Of a DNA stretch of 64,000 nucleotides, positions 21,841 to 30,008 are shown piece by piece. This DNA comes from Nocardia yamanashiensis NBRC 100130 (GTDB taxonomy: Bacteria; Actinomycetota; Actinomycetes; Mycobacteriales; Mycobacteriaceae): positions 1-64,000 of the forward strand of contig NZ_BDCD01000040.1 in the NCBI RefSeq assembly GCF_001613325.1, written 5' to 3'. The notes beneath the pieces are model-generated. The model saw only the letters and a list, made by a program, of their open reading frames with translations, did no database searches and was not told the origin of the DNA. The position numbers and the translations under genes are program-made. Each line of letters opens with the position of its first letter. Positions within the stretch are counted from its first letter, which is position 1.

Positions 21841-22530
21841 TCAGGTGAGGGCTGGTTGGCTCTGAGTCCGGTTCATTCGGTCGGGTTGGGGTGTTGTGGG
21901 GGCTGTGAAGACATCGTTCGGCGATCGGTGTGGAACGACGGCCGCGACACCGGTGGCGGCAGTCAGAGCTGCCAGATAGTCAGGTAGCGGCGCCACCCAC
22001 ATGCGTGGGAGCTGGCTCATGAACTGGCGGGCGGTGCCGTCGGCTACCCACCCGTCGAGGACTGTGACGCTATGGATGAATGCGATGAGCTTCGCGTCCT
22101 GTGGTACGGGGTATGGGGCGGTCGCCGGATCTGTCCAGGCTGTGAGGCCCAGCGTGCGGGCCGCGCGCAGCCCGCGCTGATGCAGGTTCTCTGTCACCAG
22201 GTCGGAGACCTCGCGGCAGTCAGCATTGCTCGCGTCGGCGGGTGCGTAGCGGCCCAGGACCATATGCAGCAGTTCTGCGGTGGTGGTGGCTGGGTAGTAG
22301 TCGTGCCGCAGTCCGATGTGCCGGTCCCGCAATTGGTCCGCTGGATATGCGCTGGCGAGCGGCCGGGTGTGTGCGGGGACGCGCAACCTCAGCAACGAAT
22401 GGCCTGTCCCGATCGCATCGTTGGGAGTGAGGCCGAAGCCTACCGTGCCGTCGGTCGCAACTATGTCCCAGCTTCGGCGGACGTGGATTTCGTTGGCGGT
22501 CAACCAGTCCGCGCGTCGGTACAGAATCAC
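21841..22530 (-). CDS. Third gene of the XRE/DUF397 operon, function unknown
   Basis: 229 residues from a GTG at 22530 with GGAG nine bases upstream. The N-terminus VILYRRADWLTANEIHVRRS is followed by a mixed alpha/beta region (DRHIGLRHDYYPATTTAELL; GRYAPADASNADCREVSDLV). The last 25 residues are Pro/Thr/Gln-rich and probably disordered. It follows DUF397 by 37 bases, so it may be the effector controlled by the XRE/DUF397 pair. No catalytic motif recognised. Confidence 0.65.
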   Translation of the reverse strand: MILYRRADWLTANEIHVRRSWDIVATDGTVGFGLTPNDAIGTGHSLLRLRVPAHTRPLASAYPADQLRDRHIGLRHDYYPATTTAELLHMVLGRYAPADASNADCREVSDLVTENLHQRGLRAARTLGLTAWTDPATAPYPVPQDAKLIAFIHSVTVLDGWVADGTARQFMSQLPRMWVAPLPDYLAALTAATGVAAVVPHRSPNDVFTAPTTPQPDRMNRTQSQPALT

Positions 22531-22567
22531 GGTGGGTGTTCTCCTACCGCCGCGGTGGACGGTTGGT

Positions 22568-23023
22568 CTAGTGGGCGGGCTGGTGTTCTGCTGCCGCCCA
22601 GTGGTCTGCGAGGTCGTCGAATTCGCCCTCCGAGACTCCGAGGGAGAAGTACAGCCATTCGACGGGCGTGAAGTCCAGGGCGACGCCTTCGGCTGATTGG
22701 AGCACTGCCGAACCGTCATCGTGGACGACGATGGCGGGCTCCGATATTTCCGTGGTGCGTCCTGCGACGGCGTCGAGAAAGCCGCGCCACTGCGGGATTG
22801 AGACGGTGATGACCGGCTGTGCGTCGGGGTCGTTGCCCGGGTTGCGCAGGTACTTGCTGTCGCGGATCAGGATCGTGGTGCCGGCCGATTTGACCTCGAC
22901 GCAGTTGCCGCCGTTCCCGCCGCTCCGGTGTGCCTTCCGCCAAACGCCGACTTCGACGCAGTTGCCCCCCTGCCCGCCGCTACGGCGGGCCTTCCGCCAG
23001 GTCACGGAGTCGTAGGTGGTCAT
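22568..23023 (-). CDS. DUF397 protein with duplicated motif
   Basis: 151 residues. The DUF397 signature WRKARRSGGQGGNCVEV (8-24) is repeated at once as WRKAHRSGGNGGNCVEV (28-44), then TTILIRDSKYLRNPG and WRGFLDAVAG complete one domain. DUF397 proteins pair with XRE/DUF5753 regulators in actinobacteria and modulate them, as in the WhiJ-type systems of Streptomyces. The extra C-terminus (100-151, acidic, ending DLADHWAAAEHQPAH) is unusual. The start overlaps the XRE stop (ATGA). Confidence 0.88.
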   Translation of the reverse strand: MTTYDSVTWRKARRSGGQGGNCVEVGVWRKAHRSGGNGGNCVEVKSAGTTILIRDSKYLRNPGNDPDAQPVITVSIPQWRGFLDAVAGRTTEISEPAIVVHDDGSAVLQSAEGVALDFTPVEWLYFSLGVSEGEFDDLADHWAAAEHQPAH

Positions 23024-23916
23024 CGCGTAAGTCCTTCCAATGCAGAGATGATGAGGTTCGCTGAGTCGGCGGCGCTCAGCGCTTTCTTGTCGATGTCGCG
23101 CCAGATCCGCTCATAGGCGGTGAACTCGTCCTCTTTCTGCAAGTACATCGCGCCGGTGAGCGTGTCGACGTAGGCGAGCGGCGGTTCGATTGGCTTGCCT
23201 CTCGGGTCGTCGGGGAACTCCAGAAGAGTGAACGAATTCGCGGCGGTCATGCCGCCGTGTCCGCCTGCTGACCACGGCAGAATCCTGATCGAGATGTCTT
23301 TGCGTTTGCCCATGTCCAACAGGTGTTCCAGCTGGGGCGCCATAACCTCCGCGCCGCCGACCAGACGACAGGTGACGGCCTGGTTGAGTACGACGACGAG
23401 TCGCGGCGGGTTCTTCCGCGCGAGCACGCTCTGCCGGTCCAGCCTGACCTTTACCTTTTGCTGGATCTGATCTGGGGTATTGAAGCCCGCCGGGATGCTG
23501 AACATCGCCTCGGCGTACTGCTGGGTCTGAAGCAGTCCCGGGATGAGCTCGGATTCGTAGCTGCGGATCCTGGTGGCGGAATCCTCCATGACGACGAAAC
23601 GGCCGAACCATTCGGGTAGCTCGGTGTTGGTGTAGTCGTGCCACCATGATTTCGAGCGGCCGTTCCGGGTCTCCGCAGCGAGCGCCAGCAGAATTTGCTG
23701 GTCTTCGTCGCATGCCTCGTAGAGATCGAGCAGTGCTTTGACGTTCGGCACGGTGTAGCGGACGGCCTCGTGGCCCTCTTCCATCCGGACGATGGTCGAT
23801 CGGCTGATCCCGAGCGATTTGGAAACCTGCTCCTGAGAACGCTTGCCCCGCAATGTGACTAGACGTCGGCCGATGTGCCGCCGGATAAGCGCGGTACCAA
23901 CCGTGTCCAGTGCCAT
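23020..23916 (-). CDS. XRE-family regulator with DUF5753 domain
   Basis: 298 residues. The helix-turn-helix at about 18-75 (LVTLRGKRSQEQVSKSLGIS) is followed by DUF5753 (about 95-290), recognisable from ESELIPGLLQTQQYAEAMFS and LPWSAGGHGGMTAANSFTLL. This family regulates development and secondary metabolism in actinobacteria together with a DUF397 partner, here translationally coupled. The promoter region 23917-24077 is locally AT-rich. Confidence 0.92.
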   Translation of the reverse strand: MALDTVGTALIRRHIGRRLVTLRGKRSQEQVSKSLGISRSTIVRMEEGHEAVRYTVPNVKALLDLYEACDEDQQILLALAAETRNGRSKSWWHDYTNTELPEWFGRFVVMEDSATRIRSYESELIPGLLQTQQYAEAMFSIPAGFNTPDQIQQKVKVRLDRQSVLARKNPPRLVVVLNQAVTCRLVGGAEVMAPQLEHLLDMGKRKDISIRILPWSAGGHGGMTAANSFTLLEFPDDPRGKPIEPPLAYVDTLTGAMYLQKEDEFTAYERIWRDIDKKALSAADSANLIISALEGLTR

Positions 23917-24077
23917 GTCAAGCCCCTCCAGTCGCCCCGAGTTGTGTCACGCAAATTAAACAACGACACATCTCCAACTCACAAGGCTACTCCGGGGCAG
24001 ACTCACGCCGGTTTTGCCCATTTTTAGCCAGGTTCGCATCATGCTGCCGTTGCTGACACAGACTGATTTCACGCATT

Positions 24078-24103
24078 GTGTTCTCGGTCCGAGTGTAGAA
24101 CAC
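24078..24103. promoter_or_regulatory. Inverted repeat, probable operator
   Basis: GTGTTC (24078-24083) and GAACAC (24098-24103) with 14 bases between, in the divergent gap between the XRE gene and the plus-strand operon starting near 24111-24156. It is a plausible binding site for the XRE/DUF5753 protein. Confidence 0.55.
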
Positions 24104-24155
24104 TTGCGTTGTGGCCGAAGTCACCCCGACGCAGCACAAACAGGCAGGTGAGGCG

Positions 24156-24590
24156 ATGGCTGTGCAGTCATGCGACACGGTGTCGAGTCGGTGCGAGCAC
24201 TACCGCAACGCCCTACGTCTGCCCGCCACCCTGAGCCCTTGCGGTTCGCGGATCGTCTTGCGGTCGGACCTGGTGAGCGGTCTCGTCCTTCCTCTGCGGC
24301 TGGCCGAACGTGCCTGTGAGCGCTTGGCAGATCGTGGTGCGCTCGGCCCCGTGGTCGGCCATATGCGGATGGGACGGGCAACGATCCTGACCTGCGGGCA
24401 CAAGGGGTCGGAGTTCGTGGAAGCCCCCGAGCTGGCAAGCCTGACGGTCAGTGTCGGGGTCAACTGCATCGTGCTGCCATCTCCGACTGATGAGCGGTCG
24501 GGCTATCGACGCTGGATTAGGCAGCCGGACAGCACTTTTCTGCCCTCAATGCAGACGGCTGTGGCTGCCGTTCTCGAGGTGGCGACATGA
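24156..24590 (+). CDS. Protein of unknown function, first of a plus-strand run
   Basis: 144 residues from the ATG at 24156, which has GGTGAGG in position; a GTG at 24111 just after the inverted repeat would add 15 residues. Contents: CEHYRNALRLPATLSPCGSR, then LRLAERACERLADRGALGPV, and a C-terminus with SPTDERSGYRRWIRQPDSTF. The spacing of these blocks is distantly like small primase-polymerase-like proteins of actinobacteria, but no catalytic residues are clear, so function is left open. Confidence 0.65.
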   Translation: MAVQSCDTVSSRCEHYRNALRLPATLSPCGSRIVLRSDLVSGLVLPLRLAERACERLADRGALGPVVGHMRMGRATILTCGHKGSEFVEAPELASLTVSVGVNCIVLPSPTDERSGYRRWIRQPDSTFLPSMQTAVAAVLEVAT

Positions 24591-24669
24591 CGACAGTTCG
24601 CGGGGTCACGGACATCGCCCCGGACGCAGGGGCTCATTCCGAACAGGATCGAAAGGCGGGGTGGTGGCA

Positions 24670-25497
24670 ATGGGGCCGGTGACATTCGGGTATCTGCGGG
24701 CGGACTTGGTGACCGATCGTCGTAGGGACGTCGAGCAGATGATGCGCGAGTTCGGCGAGCTGCACGGCCTGGGCGGCGTGCAGTTCTTCTGCGAGCCGGG
24801 GCCGACGCTCGATGTGCTGTGGTCGCTGTATGCGGCCGTGGCGACGGCGGGCCCGCAACAGCATGTGGTGATGCCGACGCCGGCGCATCTGGATGGTTTA
24901 GCGGAATCGAGATCGCTTCTGCTGCAACGGTTTACGGATCTTCGTGCGCAGGTTTGGTATCTCTCGACAGAGGCGAATTCGGTGACCGATCGCCGGCATG
25001 CGGTCTCGGTGCTGCCGGATATGGGTGGTGCCTCGTTGGTCGGCGAGTTCACGTGTCGGGCGTTGCCGACGTCGGAGCCGGTCGCGCGGCTGCATCTTCA
25101 TGAGGATCTGACCCGGGCGGGCCTGCGGGACATGGTCGACGCGGCGGAGGCGGTGGTGGTCTCGCTGGTCGTAGACGCGGTGCGGGCGGCGCAGTCGGAG
25201 ATCTCGGCGGCTTCGCCCATCTACGCCGAGATCGATGCCCAGTTCAATCAGCTGACGGTCCGGCTGAGCCGGACCGCCGATGAGCTGCTGATCGAGGTAC
25301 ACGAGACGCGCGCTCATTCCGACGAACCGATCCGGGTCACGGTCTCGAGCCGGGGCCGCGCGTCCCGGACTCGCGCGCGCGACGGCGGGACGGTGACGTG
25401 GTGCGCGCTGCCGCTGGCGCGGGAATGGCACGAGCTGGGCGACGCAGTCGGCAGGTACACCGCGATGGTCGATGCGGAGCGGGGTGGCCGGATATGA
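24670..25497 (+). CDS. Resolvase-like domain fused to a histidine-kinase-type ATPase fold
   Basis: 275 residues; the ATG at 24670 is chosen, but GTGs at 24661/24664 are possible. Residues 4-90 (FGYLRADLVTDRRRDVEQMM; LWSLYAAVATAG) follow the serine-resolvase fold pattern without the usual catalytic serine context. Residues 140-260 (RAGLRDMVDAAEAVVVSLVV; DELLIEVHETRAHSDEP; GGTVTWCALPL) follow the layout of RsbW-type HATPase domains with a weak N-box. Such anti-sigma-like modules act in regulation. The fusion is inferred by pattern only. The stop overlaps the next start (ATGA). Confidence 0.6.
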   Translation: MGPVTFGYLRADLVTDRRRDVEQMMREFGELHGLGGVQFFCEPGPTLDVLWSLYAAVATAGPQQHVVMPTPAHLDGLAESRSLLLQRFTDLRAQVWYLSTEANSVTDRRHAVSVLPDMGGASLVGEFTCRALPTSEPVARLHLHEDLTRAGLRDMVDAAEAVVVSLVVDAVRAAQSEISAASPIYAEIDAQFNQLTVRLSRTADELLIEVHETRAHSDEPIRVTVSSRGRASRTRARDGGTVTWCALPLAREWHELGDAVGRYTAMVDAERGGRI

Positions 25498-25823
25498 GCA
25501 GGGCCGAGCTGGGTTACGGCATCGTTCGGTCAGATTTGACCAGGACCGCGGTGGGGGACCAGGAAGCCAGCGTGCGCCGGGCGGCCGCAGTCGTGGGCCT
25601 GCCGTTGGCCGATGTCTCGACGCTGGCCGGTGAGCAGCATATTGCGCTGTTGCACGCCACGTTCGAGCACGCCGCGATCACCACGGTTGTGGTGCCGAGC
25701 CGGGAAACCCTGGGCGATGACTGGATAGCGGCAATACGCCTGGATGTCGATGTGCTGGTGGCGGATCCGCTGTTTCGGTGGCCCCGGCGGCCGTCGAGCG
25801 CGCGGCCGGATCCGGCGGCGTGA
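25494..25823 (+). CDS. Resolvase-fold-like small protein
   Basis: 109 residues. GYGIVRSDLTRTAVGDQEAS and VVGLPLADVSTLAGEQHIAL parallel the N-terminal half of the preceding protein, so it looks like a second copy of that domain without the ATPase part. Catalytic residues of true resolvases are not evident. It is translationally coupled to the preceding gene. Confidence 0.6.
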   Translation: MSRAELGYGIVRSDLTRTAVGDQEASVRRAAAVVGLPLADVSTLAGEQHIALLHATFEHAAITTVVVPSRETLGDDWIAAIRLDVDVLVADPLFRWPRRPSSARPDPAA

Positions 25824-25826
25824 GCG

Positions 25827-26297
25827 GTGATCGCCGTGGCAGAAGCACAGTGCAACGCGGTGTCCGCGGCCCTGGCGGGCACGGGTTCGGCGCGGTGGGC
25901 CGACGGGCTGCCGGATTGGCATGAGCTGGTCGCGGCGATCTGCGGGCATGCCGGTGACGGCCCGGACGCGCATCCGGTGACGCGGTGCGCGCGAGCACTG
26001 GCGGAATTGCGGACGAAGTCGCCGAGCGCGGCGGGGTTCGCGGATATGCGGGCGGGGCTGGTGGAGCGAATCGACTTGTGGGGCATGCAGTTCGCGCCGT
26101 TCATCGCGAGGTGTTCGGAGTCGCTCGGTGAGGCGGTCGATGCGCTGGCACGGACGCATCTGGAAGCGGAAGCGGCGCTGGCGGCCGGGCGCGATGCCGA
26201 GACCTGGCATGCGGCTTGGCTGGCGGCCAGTGAGCGGGCGGTGGCCTGGACGGACTTGTGTGCTGAGGCGATGTGGGGGCAGCGGCGTGTGCCCTAG
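25827..26297 (+). CDS. DUF4254 family protein
   Basis: 156 residues from a GTG three bases after the preceding stop. The typical actinobacterial DUF4254 run is visible: MRAGLVERIDLWGMQFAP, then SESLGEAVDALARTHLEAEA, then WLAASERAVAWTDLCAEAMW and a final RRVP. Family members are helical proteins of unknown function, common beside regulatory genes. It overlaps the next frame. Confidence 0.75.
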   Translation: MIAVAEAQCNAVSAALAGTGSARWADGLPDWHELVAAICGHAGDGPDAHPVTRCARALAELRTKSPSAAGFADMRAGLVERIDLWGMQFAPFIARCSESLGEAVDALARTHLEAEAALAAGRDAETWHAAWLAASERAVAWTDLCAEAMWGQRRVP

Positions 26298-26799
26298 CGG
26301 CGGCTTCCTGAGAAGCGCGGTGGCGAGTGGTCCGCGGCGGGTGTGGCAATGGGGTCACTACGAGGTGGAGGTGGAGGTGGACGGCATGACCACGTGTACC
26401 GGCAGGATTGTTGTGCAAGAGCGCTTTTCGACCGGCTTCGAATGGAACGGGCCCGAACAAGAGACCCTGATCGTGCTGGATTTGCGTGATGCCTTTCTGG
26501 CTGACAGGGCTGAAGAGTTCGCAGCCGACTTCACCAATCGCTGGGCCCTGCACGACGAGAACGCCACAGCGCACACCATCGTGGATCTGGTCGCGGGGCT
26601 GCACCGCTGGAATACCGCGCAGGGCGCGCGGGCGGCGCGGCGTGGACGGTTGCGGTTGCGGTGGGCAGCCGATCCCGCCCTCTTGGTGATCGAGGTGTGG
26701 GACGAGCATCCCGGCCCGTTTCGCAATGTGGCGTCGAAGCACGCCGAATCCGAATATCGGTACTTCGCCCTGGCGCTCCTGCGCCCGCGGTCAGGCTAG
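26287..26799 (+). CDS. Protein of unknown function preceding the RiPP locus
   Basis: 170 residues from a GTG inside the end of DUF4254; a GTG at 26320 is an alternative. Beta-rich N-terminus (GHYEVEVEVDGMTTCTGRIV), helix 75-110 (AFLADRAEEFAADFTNRWAL), end with RLRWAADPALLVIEVWDEHP. The codon pattern supports coding. No family recognised. Only 63 bases separate it from glyS. Confidence 0.6.
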   Translation: MCPSGGFLRSAVASGPRRVWQWGHYEVEVEVDGMTTCTGRIVVQERFSTGFEWNGPEQETLIVLDLRDAFLADRAEEFAADFTNRWALHDENATAHTIVDLVAGLHRWNTAQGARAARRGRLRLRWAADPALLVIEVWDEHPGPFRNVASKHAESEYRYFALALLRPRSG

Positions 26800-26862
26800 C
26801 TAGGCTGTGCCGATTCCTTCTGTTCCAACCCCGCCCCCTTTTCTGTGGATGGAGATATTTCA

Positions 26863-28257
26863 GTGGCGCCCAAGTCGTCGAAGGTGGATACCGTAGCCAA
26901 CCTCGCCAAGCGGCGAGGTCTGGTCTACCCGTCGGGCGAGATCTACGGCGGTACCCGCTCGGCCTGGGATTACGGGCCGTTGGGGGTGGAGTTGAAGGAG
27001 AACATCAAACGGCAGTGGTGGCGGTCGATGGTCACCGGTCGTGACGATGTCGTGGGCCTGGACTCCTCGATCATCCTGCCGCCAGCGGTGTGGGTCGCGG
27101 CCGGGCATGTCGAGACATTCACCGATCCACTGGTCGAGTGCCTGCACTGCCACAAGCGGCAACGGCAAGACCACCTGCAAGAGGCGTACGCGGCCAAGCA
27201 CAAGGTCGAAGATCCGGATTCGGTGTCGATGGAGCTGGTGCCGTGCCCGAACTGCGGCACGGTCGGCCAGTGGACCGATCCCAAGCAGTTCTCGGGCCTG
27301 ATGAAGACCTATCTGGGCCCAGTCGAATCCGAGGAGGGTATGGCGTATCTGCGGCCGGAGACCGCGCAGGGCATCTTCGTCAACTTCGCGAACGTAGTTG
27401 GTACGCAGCGGATGAAGGTGCCGTTCGGTATCGGCCAGATCGGCAAGAGCTTCCGCAACGAGATCACTCCGGGCAATTTCATCTTCCGGACGCGGGAGTT
27501 CGAGCAGATGGAGATGGAATTTTTCGTCAAGCCTGGCGAACACGACGAGTGGCATCAGTACTGGATCGACACCCGTCTGTCCTGGTACACCGACCTGGGC
27601 ATTCGCCGGGAGAATCTGCGGCTGTTCGAGCACCCGAAAGAGAAGTTGTCGCACTACAGCGCGGGTACGACCGATATCGAGTACCGGTTCGAGTTCGCGG
27701 GCAGCGAGTGGGGTGAGCTGGAGGGCATCGCGAGCCGTACCGACTTCGACTTGACGGCGCATTCGCGGCATTCGGGCCATGAGTTGACCTATTTCGACCA
27801 TGCGGCCGGGCAGCACTACATCCCGTATGTGATCGAGCCTGCGGCCGGGCTGACGCGGTCGCTGATGGCCTTCCTGGTCGACGCCTACACCGTGGATGAG
27901 GTGCCGACCGCCAAAGGCGGCACGGAGGAACGGATCAGCCTGCGGTTGGATCCGCGGCTGTCGCCGGTGAAAGCGGCGGTGCTGCCGCTGTCGCGCAATG
28001 CTGAACTCTCGCCCAAGGCAAGGGATCTGGCCGCGCAGCTGCGCAAATGGTGGAACATCGACTTCGACGATGCCGGCCAGATCGGCAAGCGGTATCGACG
28101 ACAGGATGAGATCGGTACGCCGTTCTGCATCACGGTCGATTTCGACACCCTCAACGATCAGGCGGTGACGGTGCGCGAGCGGGATTCGATGGCTCAGGAG
28201 CGTATCGGGCTCGACCAGGTCCAGAGTTATCTGGCAACCCGCTTGCTCGGGGTCTGA
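26863..28257 (+). CDS. glyS: Glycyl-tRNA synthetase (class II, single-chain type)
   Basis: 464 residues, the full length of the mycobacterial-type enzyme that charges tRNA-Gly. Class II motif 2 is GKSFRNEITPGN (about 201-212) and motif 3 is EPAAGLTRSLMAFLVDAY. The zinc-type insertion CLHCHKRQRQDHL with CPNCG (about 92-130) and the C-terminal anticodon-binding domain (about 360-460) are present, so it looks functional. Starts at a GTG after GGAG. Every actinobacterium has a chromosomal copy, so a plasmid copy is extra. Its place at the head of a RiPP locus suggests self-protection or a supply role. It ends in its own terminator. Confidence 0.95.
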   Translation: MAPKSSKVDTVANLAKRRGLVYPSGEIYGGTRSAWDYGPLGVELKENIKRQWWRSMVTGRDDVVGLDSSIILPPAVWVAAGHVETFTDPLVECLHCHKRQRQDHLQEAYAAKHKVEDPDSVSMELVPCPNCGTVGQWTDPKQFSGLMKTYLGPVESEEGMAYLRPETAQGIFVNFANVVGTQRMKVPFGIGQIGKSFRNEITPGNFIFRTREFEQMEMEFFVKPGEHDEWHQYWIDTRLSWYTDLGIRRENLRLFEHPKEKLSHYSAGTTDIEYRFEFAGSEWGELEGIASRTDFDLTAHSRHSGHELTYFDHAAGQHYIPYVIEPAAGLTRSLMAFLVDAYTVDEVPTAKGGTEERISLRLDPRLSPVKAAVLPLSRNAELSPKARDLAAQLRKWWNIDFDDAGQIGKRYRRQDEIGTPFCITVDFDTLNDQAVTVRERDSMAQERIGLDQVQSYLATRLLGV

Positions 28258-28273
28258 CCGCCTGCAAAATAAC

Positions 28274-28330
28274 GGCCACCGCCAACGAGACAGGAAGTTT
28301 TCCGGTCTTTTTGGCGGTGGCCCCTTTTTT
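28274..28330 (+). terminator. Terminator after glyS
   Basis: GGCCACCGCCAA (28274-28285) pairs with TTGGCGGTGGCC (28311-28322), followed by CC and six T residues. It separates glyS from the precursor peptide gene. Confidence 0.85.
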
Positions 28331-28375
28331 GGGCCGGATTTCGCGAGTTGTGGTTCTACCGTGTGCCTTTCGTTC

Positions 28376-28388
28376 CCACGGACCGTGG
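28376..28388. promoter_or_regulatory. Palindrome next to the precursor-gene ribosome site
   Basis: CCACGG-A-CCGTGG, with TTC before and AAA after, lies just ahead of the AAGGAGGAG site of the peptide gene. It could be an operator or an mRNA hairpin limiting translation. TACCGT at 28357-28362 is a possible -10. Confidence 0.5.
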
Positions 28389-28402
28389 AAAGGAGGAGTG
28401 CA

Positions 28403-28516
28403 ATGGACCAGTTCGAGACCGTTGACGTGGCTGATCAGACCACCGATGACGTCATGGCATACGTGCCGCCGACCGTCGAGACAACCGAGAACCTGCCGCC
28501 ACAGTGCTCGTTCTAG
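28403..28516 (+). CDS. RiPP precursor peptide (37 residues)
   Basis: A short frame with a very strong AAGGAGGAG ribosome site six bases before the ATG. It begins MDQFETVDVADQ, is acidic and Thr-rich, contains AYVPPT mid-way and ends LPPQCSF. Only one Cys (residue 35) is present, and Pro pairs flank a Thr/Glu run. It lies 118 bases before the first radical SAM gene in the same direction, the standard place for a precursor. The acidic first half is the likely leader and the last 15-18 residues the likely core. Modification type cannot be read directly. Confidence 0.78.
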   Translation: MDQFETVDVADQTTDDVMAYVPPTVETTENLPPQCSF

Positions 28517-28634
28517 CCAGTTCGGTGAGGGGACACCGCCACGATTGTCGTGGGCGCCAGGTGTCCCCTTGCTCTTTCCAGCCCGATACGGGGTTTCTGT
28601 CTTCATTCCGTCTGCGCGCGAGGGGATCTCGGCC

Positions 28635-30008
28635 ATGACCATTACCACTATCCTTCCGGCGCCGGCGGCGCAGCTGCGTCGCCGGTTCGTCTATCGCCCG
28701 GAACTGCGGTTGCTCTATGACACCCGCTCCGGGCTCGAACACCGGCTCAACGACACCGCGGGCACGTTCGTCGATGCCACGTTCGTGAGTCCCGATCCGG
28801 TTGCGGTGCTGGCCGGTGGCTATCGGGTCGCGCCTGAGCAGATCGCGCAAGATCTGGCGGTCTTCTGGTTCACGGTGTGGAACGCGCCGCAGCGGCCGCA
28901 GCCTCGCCGCCGGAGCGGCGATTCGCTGGGGTGGGCGCAAACCGATGTGCCGTTCCCGCTGGCGCTGGAGGTCGAATTGACCCGAATGTGTAACTGGCAC
29001 TGCGGGTTCTGCTACAACGTGTGGAAGGTCTCGGATGAGGAAGGGGTACGCGGGCGCAGCGACACCGGGTTCACTCCCGACGTGCATATGTCGCTGACCA
29101 CCGCGCACGCGGTGATCCAGCAGGCCGCGGAGGGCAAGTGCTTGCGGATGCGGTTCTCCGGCGGGGAGCCGACGTTGCATCCGGACTACCGCGAGATCGT
29201 GGCCGCTGCCGCGAGCGCCGGCATGGACGTCGAGTTGTTCACCAACGGCATCCGCATGACCGCGGCCGAAGCGCGACGGCTCGTCGATGTCGGGCTGCGG
29301 GTGGCCTTGTTCAGCGTGCACGGGCTCGATGAGACCCATAACGCGATGGCACGCAATCCGGGCGCAGCCGGGCAGGCGTGGCGCGGGATGCGCGCGGCCG
29401 TGGCGGCGGGGCTGACCACGGTAGCGGAGGCGTTGGTGTGCGCCGACAACCTGCACGAGATGCCGGAGCTCACGCGGCGGCTGGTCGATCTCGGGGTGTC
29501 GGATGTGAGCTTCATGCCGTACGTGCCGGTGGGGCCTGCCGATCCGCGGCGCCCGGTGCTGCTGGCGCAGCTGGCCGAAACCATCGACGAATGCACGGCC
29601 GCCCTGGACGGGCTGCGGGTGCGGGTGCCGTGCGCGCCCCGGCACTGCCTGACCCCTGAACCGACCGCGATCAACGACCCGGTACGGCCGGAGTTCGATA
29701 ACCATTGCGCGGCAGGGCTTTTGTGGGCCTCGGTGTCTTATGACGGAATGTTCCGGCATTGCCCGCATTCGAGTACCTATGCCGGGGCCGTGGGCGATGG
29801 TCTGGCGCGGCTGTGGCGGGAGCGGATGGTGCCGACGGTGCGCCGGGCGCTGGCCCCGGCCGGGGCGTGCGCGGGGTGCGGGCAGTTGTCGGCGTGCGGC
29901 GGCGGCTGCCATTTGGGCAAGGTGCGGGCCTATCCGGGCGCGGCCGCGCCGGGTGGGCGGGTGCTGCTGCCGTTGGCGCCGACCGGCGCGAGCGGGTGCG
30001 GGCGATGA
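28635..30008 (+). CDS. Radical SAM/SPASM peptide-modifying enzyme 1
   Basis: 457 residues. The radical SAM cluster motif is CNWHCGFC (Cys119, 123, 126), followed by RFSGGEPTLHPDYREI (the GGEP SAM-binding motif). The C-terminal SPASM-type cysteines include HCPHSS and CAGCGQLSACGGGCHLG. The first 90 residues (RLNDTAGTFVDATF; APEQIAQDLAVFWFTVW) resemble a PqqD-like leader-binding domain. It probably installs a bond on the adjacent precursor. Starts at the ATG 28635; stop overlaps the next start (ATGA), so the two enzymes are made together. Confidence 0.93.
   Translation: MTITTILPAPAAQLRRRFVYRPELRLLYDTRSGLEHRLNDTAGTFVDATFVSPDPVAVLAGGYRVAPEQIAQDLAVFWFTVWNAPQRPQPRRRSGDSLGWAQTDVPFPLALEVELTRMCNWHCGFCYNVWKVSDEEGVRGRSDTGFTPDVHMSLTTAHAVIQQAAEGKCLRMRFSGGEPTLHPDYREIVAAAASAGMDVELFTNGIRMTAAEARRLVDVGLRVALFSVHGLDETHNAMARNPGAAGQAWRGMRAAVAAGLTTVAEALVCADNLHEMPELTRRLVDLGVSDVSFMPYVPVGPADPRRPVLLAQLAETIDECTAALDGLRVRVPCAPRHCLTPEPTAINDPVRPEFDNHCAAGLLWASVSYDGMFRHCPHSSTYAGAVGDGLARLWRERMVPTVRRALAPAGACAGCGQLSACGGGCHLGKVRAYPGAAAPGGRVLLPLAPTGASGCGR

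Noticed and set aside
28274..28330. T-box or other riboswitch linked to glyS
   Set aside because: The hairpin lies after glyS and ends in a T-run, a normal terminator; no T-box sequence is seen before glyS.
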